From Roseovarius sp. (GTDB taxonomy: Bacteria; Pseudomonadota; Alphaproteobacteria; Rhodobacterales; Rhodobacteraceae), in NCBI GenBank assembly GCA_002720475.1, contig PBIL01000020.1, positions 1-42,639 of the forward strand: a DNA stretch of 42,639 bases, in the 5' to 3' direction. Below are positions 1 to 8,386 of the stretch, in pieces. Positions within the stretch are counted from its first letter, which is position 1, and each line of letters begins with the position of its first letter. Under the pieces are notes generated by a model, which saw nothing but the letters and a program-made list of their open reading frames with translations, was not told the DNA's origin and made no database searches. Made by a program: the position numbers and the translations under genes.

Positions 1-149
1 ACTTCGACCGTCAGGTCGCGGAGCTCCAGGTCCGGATCGCCGTCCTGAACGGCTACACCGCGCTCGGAATACCTGTCACAGAGGCCGTGGGATAAGTCTA
101 TCCGGGGAAAGGGGAGCCTCGGCCATCAGCCGATTTGTGCAACAGAGCC
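1..149 (+). mobile_element. Right end of an IS5-family insertion sequence (partial, cut by window start)
   Basis: These 149 bases are the reverse complement of 41586-41734 with a single difference (A at 100 against C at 41635, that is T on the compared strand). They hold the transposase C-terminus and end in the terminal inverted repeat, which reads GGCTCTGTTGCACAAA from the outside inward and finishes at 149. The rest of the element lies left of the window. The insertion abuts and truncates the nitronate monooxygenase-like gene on the minus strand. Confidence 0.9.
3..95 (+). CDS. IS5-family transposase, C-terminal fragment
   Basis: The frame reads FDRQVAELQVRIAVLNGYTA and ends at TAA 93-95. 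This is the conserved C-terminal tail of IS5-type DDE transposases, downstream of the Y-R-E-K signature. The start lies outside the window, so it cannot be judged whether this copy is intact. It matches the tail encoded at 41640-41734 on the opposite strand. It belongs to the left IS copy and plays no part in the catabolic genes. Confidence 0.85.
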   Translation, partial: FDRQVAELQVRIAVLNGYTALGIPVTEAVG

Positions 150-1112
150 GGCGCAGAGTGCCTCTTTGGCAGCATGGTATTCCCGGTCGAGGCAATCGAC
201 GTACTCCGCCGTGGTCATCATCTCTTTCACCGCTCCGATCCCCTGACCGCTGCCCCAGATGTCGCGCCAGGCCTTTGGGCGGATGTCGCCGGTGGACAGA
301 TTGAGTTTGTTGCCGACGCCGCTCAGGTTGTCAGGATCGAGGCCGACTGCCCGAATCGACGGTTTCAGATAGTTGGCATTCACGCCGCTGAAATGGTTGG
401 TGTACACAATATCATCGGCCCCGCTGTCGATGATCATCTGCTTGTAATCCTCCGACGCCACAGCCTCTGTCATGGCAATGAAGGACGATCCGATATAGGC
501 GAAATCCGCGCCCATGGCTTGCGCCGCCAGAATGGAACGCCCGGTCGCGATGGACCCGGACAAGGCAAGCGGACCATCGAACCATTCCCGGATTTCCTGA
601 ACCAGGGCAAAGGGTGACAAGGCACCGGCGTGGCCGCCCGCGCCAGCGCAGACCGCGATCAGGCCGTCGGCGCCCTTGTCGATCGCTTTCCTGGCGTATT
701 TGTTGTTGATCACGTCATGCAGTACAATGCCGCCGCAATCATGTGCCGCCCGGTTGACGTCCTCCCGCGCCCCCATTGATGTGATCCAGACAGGCACTTT
801 CCAGTGCGCACATATTTCAACGTCTCGCTCGACTCGGTCATTCGAGCGATGGACGATCTGGTTGACAGCGAAAGGCGCGGCAGGCCGATCGGGGTTGGCC
901 TGATTGTGCGCGTCGAGTTCTTCGGTAATGCGTTTGAGCCAGGCATCAAGCAAGGGGGGCTCGCCATCGTTCTCGCGTGCGTTCAGCGCGGGAAAGCTAC
1001 CGATCACTCCAGCTTTGCACTGGGCGATGACAAGGTCTGGCCCCGACACCAGGAACATGGGTGAGCAGATCACGGGCAGGCGCAGATGGCCGAGAGGAGT
1101 GTCGAAATACAT
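126..1112 (-). CDS. Nitronate monooxygenase / NPD-like flavin oxidoreductase, 3' end replaced by IS sequence
   Basis: This 328-residue protein is a TIM-barrel FMN enzyme of the nitronate monooxygenase (2-nitropropane dioxygenase, YrpB-like) family. The N-terminus has the typical LPVICSPMF strand, FPALNAR follows at 39-46, and the glycine-rich flavin-phosphate segment CAGAGGHAG lies at 155-163, followed by a G-GADFAYIGS region near 200. Family members oxidise nitronates. Some relatives, such as IpdC of steroid catabolism, act on CoA thioesters, and that role would fit this neighbourhood, but nothing here proves it. The last codons (SVAQIG and TGA) lie inside the IS terminus (up to 149), so the native C-terminus is lost. 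Length is close to the family norm, so probably few residues are missing. It is transcribed divergently from the operon starting at 1336. Confidence 0.85.
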   Translation of the reverse strand: MYFDTPLGHLRLPVICSPMFLVSGPDLVIAQCKAGVIGSFPALNARENDGEPPLLDAWLKRITEELDAHNQANPDRPAAPFAVNQIVHRSNDRVERDVEICAHWKVPVWITSMGAREDVNRAAHDCGGIVLHDVINNKYARKAIDKGADGLIAVCAGAGGHAGALSPFALVQEIREWFDGPLALSGSIATGRSILAAQAMGADFAYIGSSFIAMTEAVASEDYKQMIIDSGADDIVYTNHFSGVNANYLKPSIRAVGLDPDNLSGVGNKLNLSTGDIRPKAWRDIWGSGQGIGAVKEMMTTAEYVDCLDREYHAAKEALCAGSVAQIG

Positions 1113-1335
1113 GGATTCGTTTCTTTTCTATTTCAACAGGGTGTGGCGTCGCCCGTGGCTATCGCCAGCGCGCGTGGATAGCCAGATCGAAACATCCCTG
1201 TCAGGAGATCGCAAAAAAAAGGGGGTGACACAGTGAATTTCGCACAAGTCTGTTTTTCGACGTCCAGGTATAGTCCGACACTCCACCCTGCCCTTAGCGT
1301 GTAACAAACCGGTGCGTTCTTGGGAGGAGTAAGCC
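1113..1335. promoter_or_regulatory. Divergent intergenic region between nitronate monooxygenase and crotonase operon
   Basis: This 223-base gap should hold the promoters for the minus-strand flavoprotein gene and the plus-strand operon beginning at 1336. It contains an 8-bp perfect inverted repeat at 1156-1184, an A-run at 1214-1221, and near 1240 a TTTCGCACAAGTCTG segment that weakly resembles the CACATATGTG palindromes elsewhere (7 of 10). No convincing -35/-10 pair was identified by eye. Confidence 0.5.
1156..1184. promoter_or_regulatory. Inverted repeat, possible operator
   Basis: TGGCTATC at 1156-1163 is repeated in perfect inverted orientation as GATAGCCA at 1177-1184 with a 13-base spacer. 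It lies between two divergent genes, about 44 bases upstream of the minus-strand start and 150 bases upstream of the plus-strand start. The geometry fits a regulator binding site. An mRNA leader hairpin is the alternative. No T-run follows, so it is not a terminator. Confidence 0.4.
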
Positions 1336-2106
1336 GTGCCATTGCTTTACACCCGCTCAGAGGGCGTCGGTCGGATGACCTTCGACTTTCCCGACAAGAA
1401 AAATGCGCTTGACCAGGACGCACGGAAGGAGATGGAACGCATCGTCACTGAGGTGCGCGATGATGACCGTGTCCGCGCGCTGTTGATCACGGGCACCGGG
1501 GGCGCGTTCTGCGCCGGAGGCGACATCAATACCTTCGCCGGCTCTTCGCCTATGGCCACGCGGGACCGCATGAAACAGCAGCATCGCGTAACCCGGATGC
1601 TCTATGACCTTGAAAAGCCGGTCGTCGCGGCGGTCGCCGGGCCTGCCTTTGGCGTGGGGTTCAACATTGCGCTTCTGGCTGACGTGATCCTAGCTGCGCC
1701 CTCGGCCCGCTTTTGCCAGGCCTATGCGCGTGTGGCGATCGTGCCCGATGGCGGCGGGCTTTACCTGCTGGCACGGGTGGTCGGCACGCAGCGGGCGAAG
1801 GCGATGTTCCTGACGGCCCAGGTGATCAACGCGCAAGAGGCGCACGATCTTGGGATCGTGCACGCGATCGAGGACGAAGATGCTCTTGACGGGGAAGCCT
1901 CTGCTCTTGCTGCGCGTCTGGCCGAGGGGCCGACCAGAGCCTTCGGGCTGGGCAAGTCGATGCTGAGCCGTGGCATGGACTGCGATTTTGCAACCTTTCT
2001 GGAGATCGAGGCCACCGCGGAAGCCTTTATCATGCAGACCGAGGACCACCGCGAAGCCGTGGGCGCCTTCAGGGAAAAGCGTCAGCCGCGCTTTTGCGGA
2101 TCATGA
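1336..2106 (+). CDS. Enoyl-CoA hydratase/isomerase (crotonase) family protein, PaaG-like active site
   Basis: This 256-residue single-domain crotonase starts at GTG 1336 behind a strong GGGAGGAG. The oxyanion-hole segment CAGGDIN lies near 59-65 and a second glycine segment, GPAFGVGFN, at 102-110. The two glutamates of classical enoyl-CoA hydratases (Glu144 and Glu164 in rat ECH) align with Asn110 and Tyr130, while Asp138 in VPDGGG is present, as in PaaG-type isomerases. An isomerase role on an unsaturated acyl-CoA is therefore more likely than plain hydration. It is the first gene of the operon and overlaps the following CoA-transferase in an ATGA arrangement, so translation is probably coupled. 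Confidence 0.88.
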   Translation: MPLLYTRSEGVGRMTFDFPDKKNALDQDARKEMERIVTEVRDDDRVRALLITGTGGAFCAGGDINTFAGSSPMATRDRMKQQHRVTRMLYDLEKPVVAAVAGPAFGVGFNIALLADVILAAPSARFCQAYARVAIVPDGGGLYLLARVVGTQRAKAMFLTAQVINAQEAHDLGIVHAIEDEDALDGEASALAARLAEGPTRAFGLGKSMLSRGMDCDFATFLEIEATAEAFIMQTEDHREAVGAFREKRQPRFCGS

Positions 2107-3293
2107 GCGCGGCGGCTGCGGCCGGCCCTTTGGCAGGTCTCAGGGTGATCGACCTTGGCCAGGTTTACCTTGGGCCCTATTGCGGTCTGATGTTCGCGCT
2201 CATGGGTGCAGAGGTCATCAAGGTCGAGCCGCTCGGCGGCGACAGCATCCGCGGCATCGCAGGCCGGTGCGAAAACCCCGCGGCGATGATGCTCAATTCC
2301 AGCAAACAGAGCGTGTCGCTCGATCTGGGTTCAGATGACGGACGCACCGCCCTGCTGTCGCTGGCCGACACGGCTGACGTGCTGATCGAGAATTTCCGCC
2401 CCGGCACGATGGAGAAGCTGGGGCTGGGGTGGGAGACGCTCTCTGCCCGCAATCCGCGCCTGGTCATGGGCTCGGGCAAGGGTTACGCTGTCGATTCGGT
2501 CTTCCGTGATGCCCCGGCGATGGATTTTCCGATTCAGGCCCTGACGGGGTTGATGTCGGTGACAGGATTTGCCGACGGCCCGCCGGTGAAATGCGGGGCC
2601 GCCATCACCGATTTCCTGGGCGGCATCCATCTTTTCGGCGGCATCATGGCGGCGTTGCACGCGCGCGGCAACACCGGGCGCGGCGATTTCGTGCAGATCG
2701 CCATGCAGGACGTGACACACCACGCGCTGGCGTCGAATATCGCCAGCTTTCTGCTTGAGCCCGACGGGTTCGCGGAACGGGCCGGGAACAGTCAGGCGGT
2801 GCTCAAGGTCGCGCCTTACGACCTGTTTCCGGCGCGCGACGGGCAGGTCGCGATCATGTGCCTGAACGATCGTCACTGGAAACAACTGACCTGCGCCATG
2901 GGCCGCCGGGATCTTGCCGACGATCCGGAACTGGCCGAGGGACCCGCGCGCTGCGCGCGGCGTGACGAAGTCGATGGATGGGTGTCCGAGTGGACCTCCT
3001 GCCATACCCGGTCCGAGATTTTCACGACCCTGAGCGAGGCGCATGTGCCGGGCGCCCCGGTGCGTACGCTGGCAGAGGTCGTGTCCGACCCTGACATGCG
3101 TGCCCGCGGCATGATCCACGACTTTCCGCATCCCGAGCTGGGCACGGTCCCTGTTCCGGGGCTGCCCATGCGTTTCGCGGGGCACGCACAGGTCGCGCCT
3201 GTTCCCGCACCCGCCGCAGGCGCCGATACGGCGCGCATTCTGACTGCATTGAACCAGGAGCAGCCTTCTGCTCAACCAAAGGACACCAACTGA
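2103..3293 (+). CDS. Family III (CaiB/BaiF) acyl-CoA transferase
   Basis: This 396-residue protein transfers CoA between carboxylic acids through aspartyl-mixed anhydride chemistry. The N-terminal LAGLRVIDLGQ strand, GAEVIKVEPLGGD at 35-47, LIENFRPG at 94-101 and the catalytic aspartate Asp170 in AITDFLGG match the family (formyl-CoA transferase Asp169). The ATG at 2103 overlaps the crotonase stop (ATGA). A TTG at 2094 is in frame but less likely. The downstream acyl-CoA dehydrogenase starts after one base. It probably activates the operon's substrate using a downstream acyl-CoA as donor; the actual acids are unknown. Confidence 0.9.
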   Translation: MSAAAAAGPLAGLRVIDLGQVYLGPYCGLMFALMGAEVIKVEPLGGDSIRGIAGRCENPAAMMLNSSKQSVSLDLGSDDGRTALLSLADTADVLIENFRPGTMEKLGLGWETLSARNPRLVMGSGKGYAVDSVFRDAPAMDFPIQALTGLMSVTGFADGPPVKCGAAITDFLGGIHLFGGIMAALHARGNTGRGDFVQIAMQDVTHHALASNIASFLLEPDGFAERAGNSQAVLKVAPYDLFPARDGQVAIMCLNDRHWKQLTCAMGRRDLADDPELAEGPARCARRDEVDGWVSEWTSCHTRSEIFTTLSEAHVPGAPVRTLAEVVSDPDMRARGMIHDFPHPELGTVPVPGLPMRFAGHAQVAPVPAPAAGADTARILTALNQEQPSAQPKDTN

Positions 3294-3294
3294 C

Positions 3295-4470
3295 ATGTTC
3301 AAGCTCGATCCGGAATTGGCAGATTTTCGTAACGAGGTACGCAAGCTGGCCGAACGCGAGTTTGCTGCCAACGCCGCCCATTGGGACGAAAGAGAGGAGT
3401 TTCCGGCTGCGAACCGCGACAAGCTGGCCGAACTTGGCTACCTGGGCATGTTCATCCCCGAGGAATACGGAGGTTCCGGCGCGCCGGTGATCCAGGGTAC
3501 GGTGTTCTTGGAAGAAATGGCGCGGGTCTGTTTCAACACGGCGCTGGTCTCGCAGCTCTACCTGAACGGTCCATCGCGGGCGATCAGCGTTCTGGGCAGC
3601 GACGAACAGAAAAAGCGGTTCCTGCCAGACATGGCGGCAGGCAAGAAATTCATCGCAATCGCCATCAGCGAACCCGAGGCCGGATCGGCCGTGACCGACC
3701 TGCGCACCACGGCTACCAGGGACGGCGACGGATGGGTGCTGAACGGCAACAAATGCTGGTCCACTGGCGCCCATGTGGCCGATTATGCATTGGTCTTTTG
3801 CCGTTTCGGCAAGGCCAGTGGCGCGAAGGGGATCGGCGCCTTTGTTGTCGACCTGAAGAAACCCGGCGCGCGGATCGGCCACATATCGCTAAAGATGGGA
3901 GGCCGGGGCCTGACCGAAGCCGAGATCATCCTTGAAAACTACAAGGCCGGTTCCGAGGACGTTCTGGTCGAGGGGGATCCGGAAAGTTCGCGCTCCTTCG
4001 CGCTCTTGATGAGCAGTTTCGGACCCGAGCGGGTGGGCAACGCAGCGATGTGCGTTGGGCTGGCGCAAGGCGCTTTCGATGCGGCCAAGGAGTATTCCGA
4101 GATCCGCCATCAGTTCGGTCGCCCGATCAAGGAATTCCAGGGCCTGCAATGGAAGATCGCCGACATGGCCACGCAGATCCATGCCGCGCGCCTGATGGTC
4201 TATCGGGCCGCGACCAACCCGGCTCCGAACGGCTTTCCTGATCCGATGGATGCGACCATGGCCAAGCTTTATGCCAACGAAATGGCGCAGAGGGTCACAA
4301 ACGAAGCGCTGCAGATTCATGGTCATAACGGCTATACGCGCGAATACCCGCTGGAGCGCATGGTGCGGGACGCGCGCGGCTTCGCGCTTGGCGGTGGCAC
4401 GGTCGAAATCCTGCGCAATACGATCGCCGCCATGGTCTATGGCCACAGCTTTGACCAGCGGCGGGGGTAG
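3295..4470 (+). CDS. Acyl-CoA dehydrogenase (IVD-type base)
   Basis: This 391-residue FAD-dependent acyl-CoA dehydrogenase oxidises acyl-CoA to 2-enoyl-CoA and passes electrons to ETF. The flavin-binding ISEPEAGS motif lies at 125-132 and W-STGAH at 155-160. The C-terminal segment LGGGTVEILRN lacks the MCAD-type glutamate, but Glu245 in FGPERVG sits where isovaleryl-CoA dehydrogenase keeps its catalytic base (LDLER). An AAGGAC-like ribosome site precedes ATG 3295. It stands in tandem with another acyl-CoA dehydrogenase five bases downstream and presumably works on the CoA ester made by the preceding CoA-transferase. Substrate unknown. Confidence 0.92.
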   Translation: MFKLDPELADFRNEVRKLAEREFAANAAHWDEREEFPAANRDKLAELGYLGMFIPEEYGGSGAPVIQGTVFLEEMARVCFNTALVSQLYLNGPSRAISVLGSDEQKKRFLPDMAAGKKFIAIAISEPEAGSAVTDLRTTATRDGDGWVLNGNKCWSTGAHVADYALVFCRFGKASGAKGIGAFVVDLKKPGARIGHISLKMGGRGLTEAEIILENYKAGSEDVLVEGDPESSRSFALLMSSFGPERVGNAAMCVGLAQGAFDAAKEYSEIRHQFGRPIKEFQGLQWKIADMATQIHAARLMVYRAATNPAPNGFPDPMDATMAKLYANEMAQRVTNEALQIHGHNGYTREYPLERMVRDARGFALGGGTVEILRNTIAAMVYGHSFDQRRG

Positions 4471-4475
4471 GGCGG

Positions 4476-5630
4476 ATGCATCCCTCTTTGTTGACGGCGG
4501 AACAGACTGCGCTGAAGGATGCCGCACGCAAGCTGGCACATGGGGAATTCCGCGACCGCGCGGCGCGCTGGGACCGCGAAGGCATCTACCCCGAGGAAAA
4601 CCACCATCGCCTGGGCGAGCTTGGCTATCTGGGCATGACCATCCCCGAGGAATATGGCGGCGGCGGCGTTTCGCTGGTGGATTGCTACCTCGTGATCGAG
4701 GAACTGGCGAAGGTGGATTTCAATACCGCGCTGATCGTTCACGATCAGAATGTCTCGCCCCGGATCATCGCCGCCTGCGGCAGCGACGCGTTGAAACACG
4801 CCTTCCTACCGCGCTTCGCGGCGGGCGAGATCGAATGCGCGATATCCTGGACCGAGCCCGAGGCCGGGTCGGACGCCACCGCGGTGACGACTTCGCTGCG
4901 CCCGGACGGCGACGGGTTTGTGCTGAACGGCGGCAAGATCTTTACCACCTTCGGCGACAGGGCCGATTATCTTCTGGTCTATGCGCGGTTCTGCGAAAGC
5001 AAAGGCGCGCGGGGCATCGGCACCGTGCTGGTGGACCGACAGAGTCCCGGCGTCACGGTTAACATTCTTGAACAGAAGATGGGTGCGCGCGGTTGCAACG
5101 AATGCGAGATCCATTTTGACGATGTGCGGGTGCAGGCCGAAAACATCGTGACGGAAGGGCTGGCCGACAAATCCAGCGGCTTTGTCCGCCCGCTGGGCGT
5201 TTACAACGCCACGCGGGTCGGCATGGGGATCCTGGCGCTTGGTGTTGCCGAGGGGGCGTTCGACCTCGCGCGCGACTACATGAAGGCCCGCCGACAATTC
5301 GGGAAGGCGCTGTCCGAAATGCAGGGGCTGCAATGGATGATGTCGGACATGAAGGTACAGATCGAGGCCGCACGGTCGCTGTGCTACACGGCGCTGTCGC
5401 TGATCGACCGCGGCCAGCCCGATCCGACACTGTCTTCGATCGCCAAGGTTCAGGCCACCGAAATGGCGCAGCGCGTAACCCATGAGGCCATGCAGATGTT
5501 CGGAGGCTACGGCTATTTCGGTTCGCTCCCGTTGGAGCGGATGGTGCGGGACGTGCGGATGCTGACGATCACCGGGGGAACCACCCAGATACACAAGAAC
5601 GGGATTGCACGGACGTTGTTTACTGACTGA
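4476..5630 (+). CDS. Acyl-CoA dehydrogenase homologue lacking both usual catalytic glutamates
   Basis: This 384-residue full-length acyl-CoA dehydrogenase has WTEPEAGSD at 125-133, F-TTFGDRADY at 156-165 and the C-terminal ITGGTTQIHKN helix start near 365-375. The position of the IVD-type base is Thr246 (NATRVG) and the MCAD-type YEG position is a glycine (TGG), so neither standard glutamate is present. It may use a different base, as some cyclic acyl-CoA dehydrogenases do with aspartate, or work as partner of the enzyme encoded just upstream. It starts five bases after the previous stop. Confidence 0.88.
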   Translation: MHPSLLTAEQTALKDAARKLAHGEFRDRAARWDREGIYPEENHHRLGELGYLGMTIPEEYGGGGVSLVDCYLVIEELAKVDFNTALIVHDQNVSPRIIAACGSDALKHAFLPRFAAGEIECAISWTEPEAGSDATAVTTSLRPDGDGFVLNGGKIFTTFGDRADYLLVYARFCESKGARGIGTVLVDRQSPGVTVNILEQKMGARGCNECEIHFDDVRVQAENIVTEGLADKSSGFVRPLGVYNATRVGMGILALGVAEGAFDLARDYMKARRQFGKALSEMQGLQWMMSDMKVQIEAARSLCYTALSLIDRGQPDPTLSSIAKVQATEMAQRVTHEAMQMFGGYGYFGSLPLERMVRDVRMLTITGGTTQIHKNGIARTLFTD

Positions 5631-5658
5631 CGAATATTCGCCACCGGGAGAGGCGGTC

Positions 5659-6435
5659 ATGGCAAGTGACATCACTGTTGAACGCAAAGAAGGCCTGGCC
5701 GTCGTGTCGTTGAACCGGCCGGACAAGCTGAATGCGCTGACCCTCGAAATGCGGGTCGAACTTTTGGATGCGTTTCGCGATATTCAAACCGACTCCCAGA
5801 TCCGGGCAGTACTGCTGCGGGCCGAGGGCCGAGCCTTTTGTGCGGGAGCGGATATTTCGACCATGGGCAAGGACGATGTCTGGGGCGATCGTGCACGTTT
5901 GTACAGGGCACACCAGATGATCCTTTCCATCTTCAATTGTGAAAAGCCTGTGGTCGCCGCAGTGCGCGGTCCGGCGGTGGGGATCGGTTTGAGCATGGCG
6001 CTGGCCTGCGACGTCCTACTGCTCTCCGAGACGGCACAACTTGGTCAGGTCTTTCGCAAGATCGGCCTGGCCCCGGATGGCGGAGCGGCGTTTTTTCTTC
6101 AGAACCTGATCGGTCGGCAGCGCGCGACGGACCTTGCCTATTCTGCCCGGCTGGTGTCGGCCGATGAAGCCCTGAGCCTGGGATTGGCAAGTCAGGTTCA
6201 TCCCGATGATGCCCTTGACACGGCGGCGGCGGATTATGCGGCGGATCTGGCCGCGGGACCGACCTTTGCCCTGGCCGGTACCAAGCGGCTGATGCGCGCG
6301 GCGATTCAACCTTCGCTAGAGAGCTTTCTTGAGACAGAAGCCATCATTCAGGGGCAAATCATCAAGAGCGCAGATCACGCCGAAGGCATCGACGCATTCC
6401 TGAACAAGAGAAAACCGGTTTTCCGCGGCACCTGA
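5659..6435 (+). CDS. Enoyl-CoA hydratase/isomerase (crotonase) family protein, second copy
   Basis: This 258-residue crotonase starts at ATG 5659 after GGGAGAGGCGG; in-frame codons further upstream overlap the previous gene and lack a good ribosome site. CAGADIS at 61-67 and GPAVGIGLS at 104-112 form the oxyanion hole. As in the protein at 1336, the classical glutamates are replaced (Ser112 and Phe132) while Asp140 in APDGG is kept, which is typical of PaaG-like isomerases. The two copies differ widely in sequence, so they probably act on different intermediates. It lies between the tandem acyl-CoA dehydrogenases and the TRAP transporter genes of one operon. Confidence 0.88.
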   Translation: MASDITVERKEGLAVVSLNRPDKLNALTLEMRVELLDAFRDIQTDSQIRAVLLRAEGRAFCAGADISTMGKDDVWGDRARLYRAHQMILSIFNCEKPVVAAVRGPAVGIGLSMALACDVLLLSETAQLGQVFRKIGLAPDGGAAFFLQNLIGRQRATDLAYSARLVSADEALSLGLASQVHPDDALDTAAADYAADLAAGPTFALAGTKRLMRAAIQPSLESFLETEAIIQGQIIKSADHAEGIDAFLNKRKPVFRGT

Positions 6436-6471
6436 CCAAGCGGTTTGCGTCCTTATCATGACAGGGAAGAA

Positions 6472-6999
6472 ATGAGGATGGAAACAGTAATTGCACGACT
6501 TGGCTGGGTGTCGCGGATTATCACCTATGTCGCGACTGCCCTGGCGGCGCTAATGATGGTCCACGTCACGTTCGATGTTGTTCTGAGCCAGTTTGTCGCC
6601 GAACCGATGCCGGGCACGGTGGACTACGTATCCTATTATTACATGGTGGGGCTTGTCTTTCTGCCGCTCGCCTTCGTCGAGTTCACCAACGAGCATATCA
6701 AGGTCGATCTGATCCATGGTCAGCTGGGCCCCGGCGCGAGGACCGTTCTCGACATGCTGGCGCTGGCGCTGTCGGCGGTGTTCTACGGCCTCCTGACTTG
6801 GCAGACCTGGATAGACGCCGTCGAGAAATTCATGGTCGGAGAGCGGTCGATGGGAATGGCCGCCCTGACGATATGGCCCGGGCGGTTCTTTCTGCCTCTG
6901 GGGGCGGGATTGATGGTGCTTCTTCTGCTGGCCAAGCTGATTCAACGTCCGTTCACCGATGCCGGTATGGCGTCTCCCGATCACGACATGTATGAGTAG
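6472..6999 (+). CDS. TRAP transporter small permease (DctQ family)
   Basis: This 175-residue protein has four hydrophobic segments (roughly residues 12-35, 50-70, 88-110 and 130-155), the usual DctQ layout. The small subunit holds the large permease and solute-binding protein together in the inner membrane. AGGGA at 6462 precedes ATG 6472; ATG 6478 is an alternative. The large permease gene follows after 10 bases and the binding protein follows that, giving the order Q-M-P. Confidence 0.88.
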   Translation: MRMETVIARLGWVSRIITYVATALAALMMVHVTFDVVLSQFVAEPMPGTVDYVSYYYMVGLVFLPLAFVEFTNEHIKVDLIHGQLGPGARTVLDMLALALSAVFYGLLTWQTWIDAVEKFMVGERSMGMAALTIWPGRFFLPLGAGLMVLLLLAKLIQRPFTDAGMASPDHDMYE

Positions 7000-7009
7000 G
7001 AGCTGAGCG

Positions 7010-8317
7010 GTGAGCTTTTTCCAGATCGGTCTTTGCGGCATCGTCACTGTGATCGTGCTGGTATTGTTGCGCGTTCCAATCGCGGTTGCACTGGGCATCG
7101 TGTCCTTCTTTGGGTTCTGGGCCATGTTGGGCAGCGGTCCGGCATTCGGCCTTCTGACAGCGGTGCCCTACGATTTTGCGGCGCACTGGACCCTCAGTTC
7201 GATCCCGATGTTCCTTTTGATGGGTTACGTCTGCTATCAGACCGATATCACGCGCGGGATTTTCAAGGCCGCGCGGATCTGGCTGTCGTTTTTGCCCGGC
7301 GGGTTGGCGGTGGCCAGTGTGGGAGGGGCTGCGCTGTTTTCGGCGGCGGCCGGTTCCAGCCTTGCTTGCGCTGCGGCCATGGGACGGATCGCAGTGCCGG
7401 AAATGCTTAAGCGGAAATATGATCCTGGATTGAGCACCGCCGTCGTGGCTGCGGCCGGGACGATGGGCTCGCTCATTCCGCCGAGTATCCTTCTGATCAT
7501 TTACGGTATTTTTGCTGAAGTCGCGATCAGCAAGCTGTTTCTTGGCGCGATCGTGCCGGGCCTGCTGACGATGCTGGGCTACGCGGCGGTGATCATCATT
7601 CGCGTGCGGATCAACCCCGAACTTGCGCCTCCGCTGGACGAACGCTCGACCTGGTCGGAGCGATTTGAGGCCCTGGGCGAAACATGGCCTTTGTTATTGT
7701 TGGTGTTGGGCGTGTTTGGTGGATTGTTCTCAGGGCTTTTCACCCCCACACAAGCTGGTGCGGTCGGAGCTGGGATGTCCTTCATGATTGCGGCGGCGCG
7801 CGGCACTTTGAACTGGAAAACCTCGAAGATCGCGCTCCTGGACACTGCAAAGATGACTGCGGCGATCTTCATCATCGCCGTCGGGGCCAACCTGTTTTCG
7901 CGATTCCTGGCGATCAGCGGTGTCCCCGAGGCGATGACGGATCTGGTGGTCGATATGGGGGCCAGCTATCTGATGCTGGTCATCGGCACGGCGGTGATCT
8001 TTTGCCTGCTGGGGATGATTCTCGACCCGCTCGGAATCCTGCTGCTGACGCTGCCGATCCTTCTGCCGATCTACGAGGCCAACCACATCAGCCTGATCTG
8101 GCTGGGCGTTCTCGCGACCAAGCTCGTCGAGATGGCTCTGATCACGCCGCCGGTGGGGCTGAACGTCTTCGTAATCAAGGGCATCGTCGGAGACTCGGTC
8201 CCGATTTCACTGATTTTCAAGGGTGTCTTGTGGTTTCTGGCTGCAGATGTGGTGGTCCTGATCATCATGATCGCCTTTCCCGAACTGGTCATGTTCCTGG
8301 CTGAACTTGGCAAGTGA
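7010..8317 (+). CDS. TRAP transporter large permease (DctM family)
   Basis: This 435-residue, very hydrophobic protein with about 12 membrane segments is the ion-coupled transport subunit of a TRAP system. The glycine-rich FSAAAGSSLACAAAMG segment at about 111-126 and GTMGSLIPPSILLIIYG at 150-166 are family hallmarks, and a similar ITPPVGLNVFVIKG stretch occurs in the second half (near 379-392), reflecting the internal repeat. It starts at GTG 7010 after AGGAG. It is probably driven by a sodium gradient, as in characterised TRAP transporters (family knowledge). The cognate binding protein is encoded at 8387. Confidence 0.93.
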   Translation: MSFFQIGLCGIVTVIVLVLLRVPIAVALGIVSFFGFWAMLGSGPAFGLLTAVPYDFAAHWTLSSIPMFLLMGYVCYQTDITRGIFKAARIWLSFLPGGLAVASVGGAALFSAAAGSSLACAAAMGRIAVPEMLKRKYDPGLSTAVVAAAGTMGSLIPPSILLIIYGIFAEVAISKLFLGAIVPGLLTMLGYAAVIIIRVRINPELAPPLDERSTWSERFEALGETWPLLLLVLGVFGGLFSGLFTPTQAGAVGAGMSFMIAAARGTLNWKTSKIALLDTAKMTAAIFIIAVGANLFSRFLAISGVPEAMTDLVVDMGASYLMLVIGTAVIFCLLGMILDPLGILLLTLPILLPIYEANHISLIWLGVLATKLVEMALITPPVGLNVFVIKGIVGDSVPISLIFKGVLWFLAADVVVLIIMIAFPELVMFLAELGK

Positions 8318-8386
8318 TGCGGTCGAAGGGGCCGCAGCGAATCCCGCATGACAGCGGGGCAATGAAACAGAGGAGGAGGATACCAA

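Noticed and set aside
126-1112. Assignment of the flavoprotein as IpdC of steroid degradation
   Set aside because: Family membership fits but the sequence does not obviously resemble the mycobacterial IpdC as I remember it; kept as nitronate monooxygenase-like.
2331-3422. Open frame of 363 codons on the minus strand opposite the first CoA-transferase
   Set aside because: Antisense to a gene with a clear catalytic aspartate and coupled start; no domain recognised.
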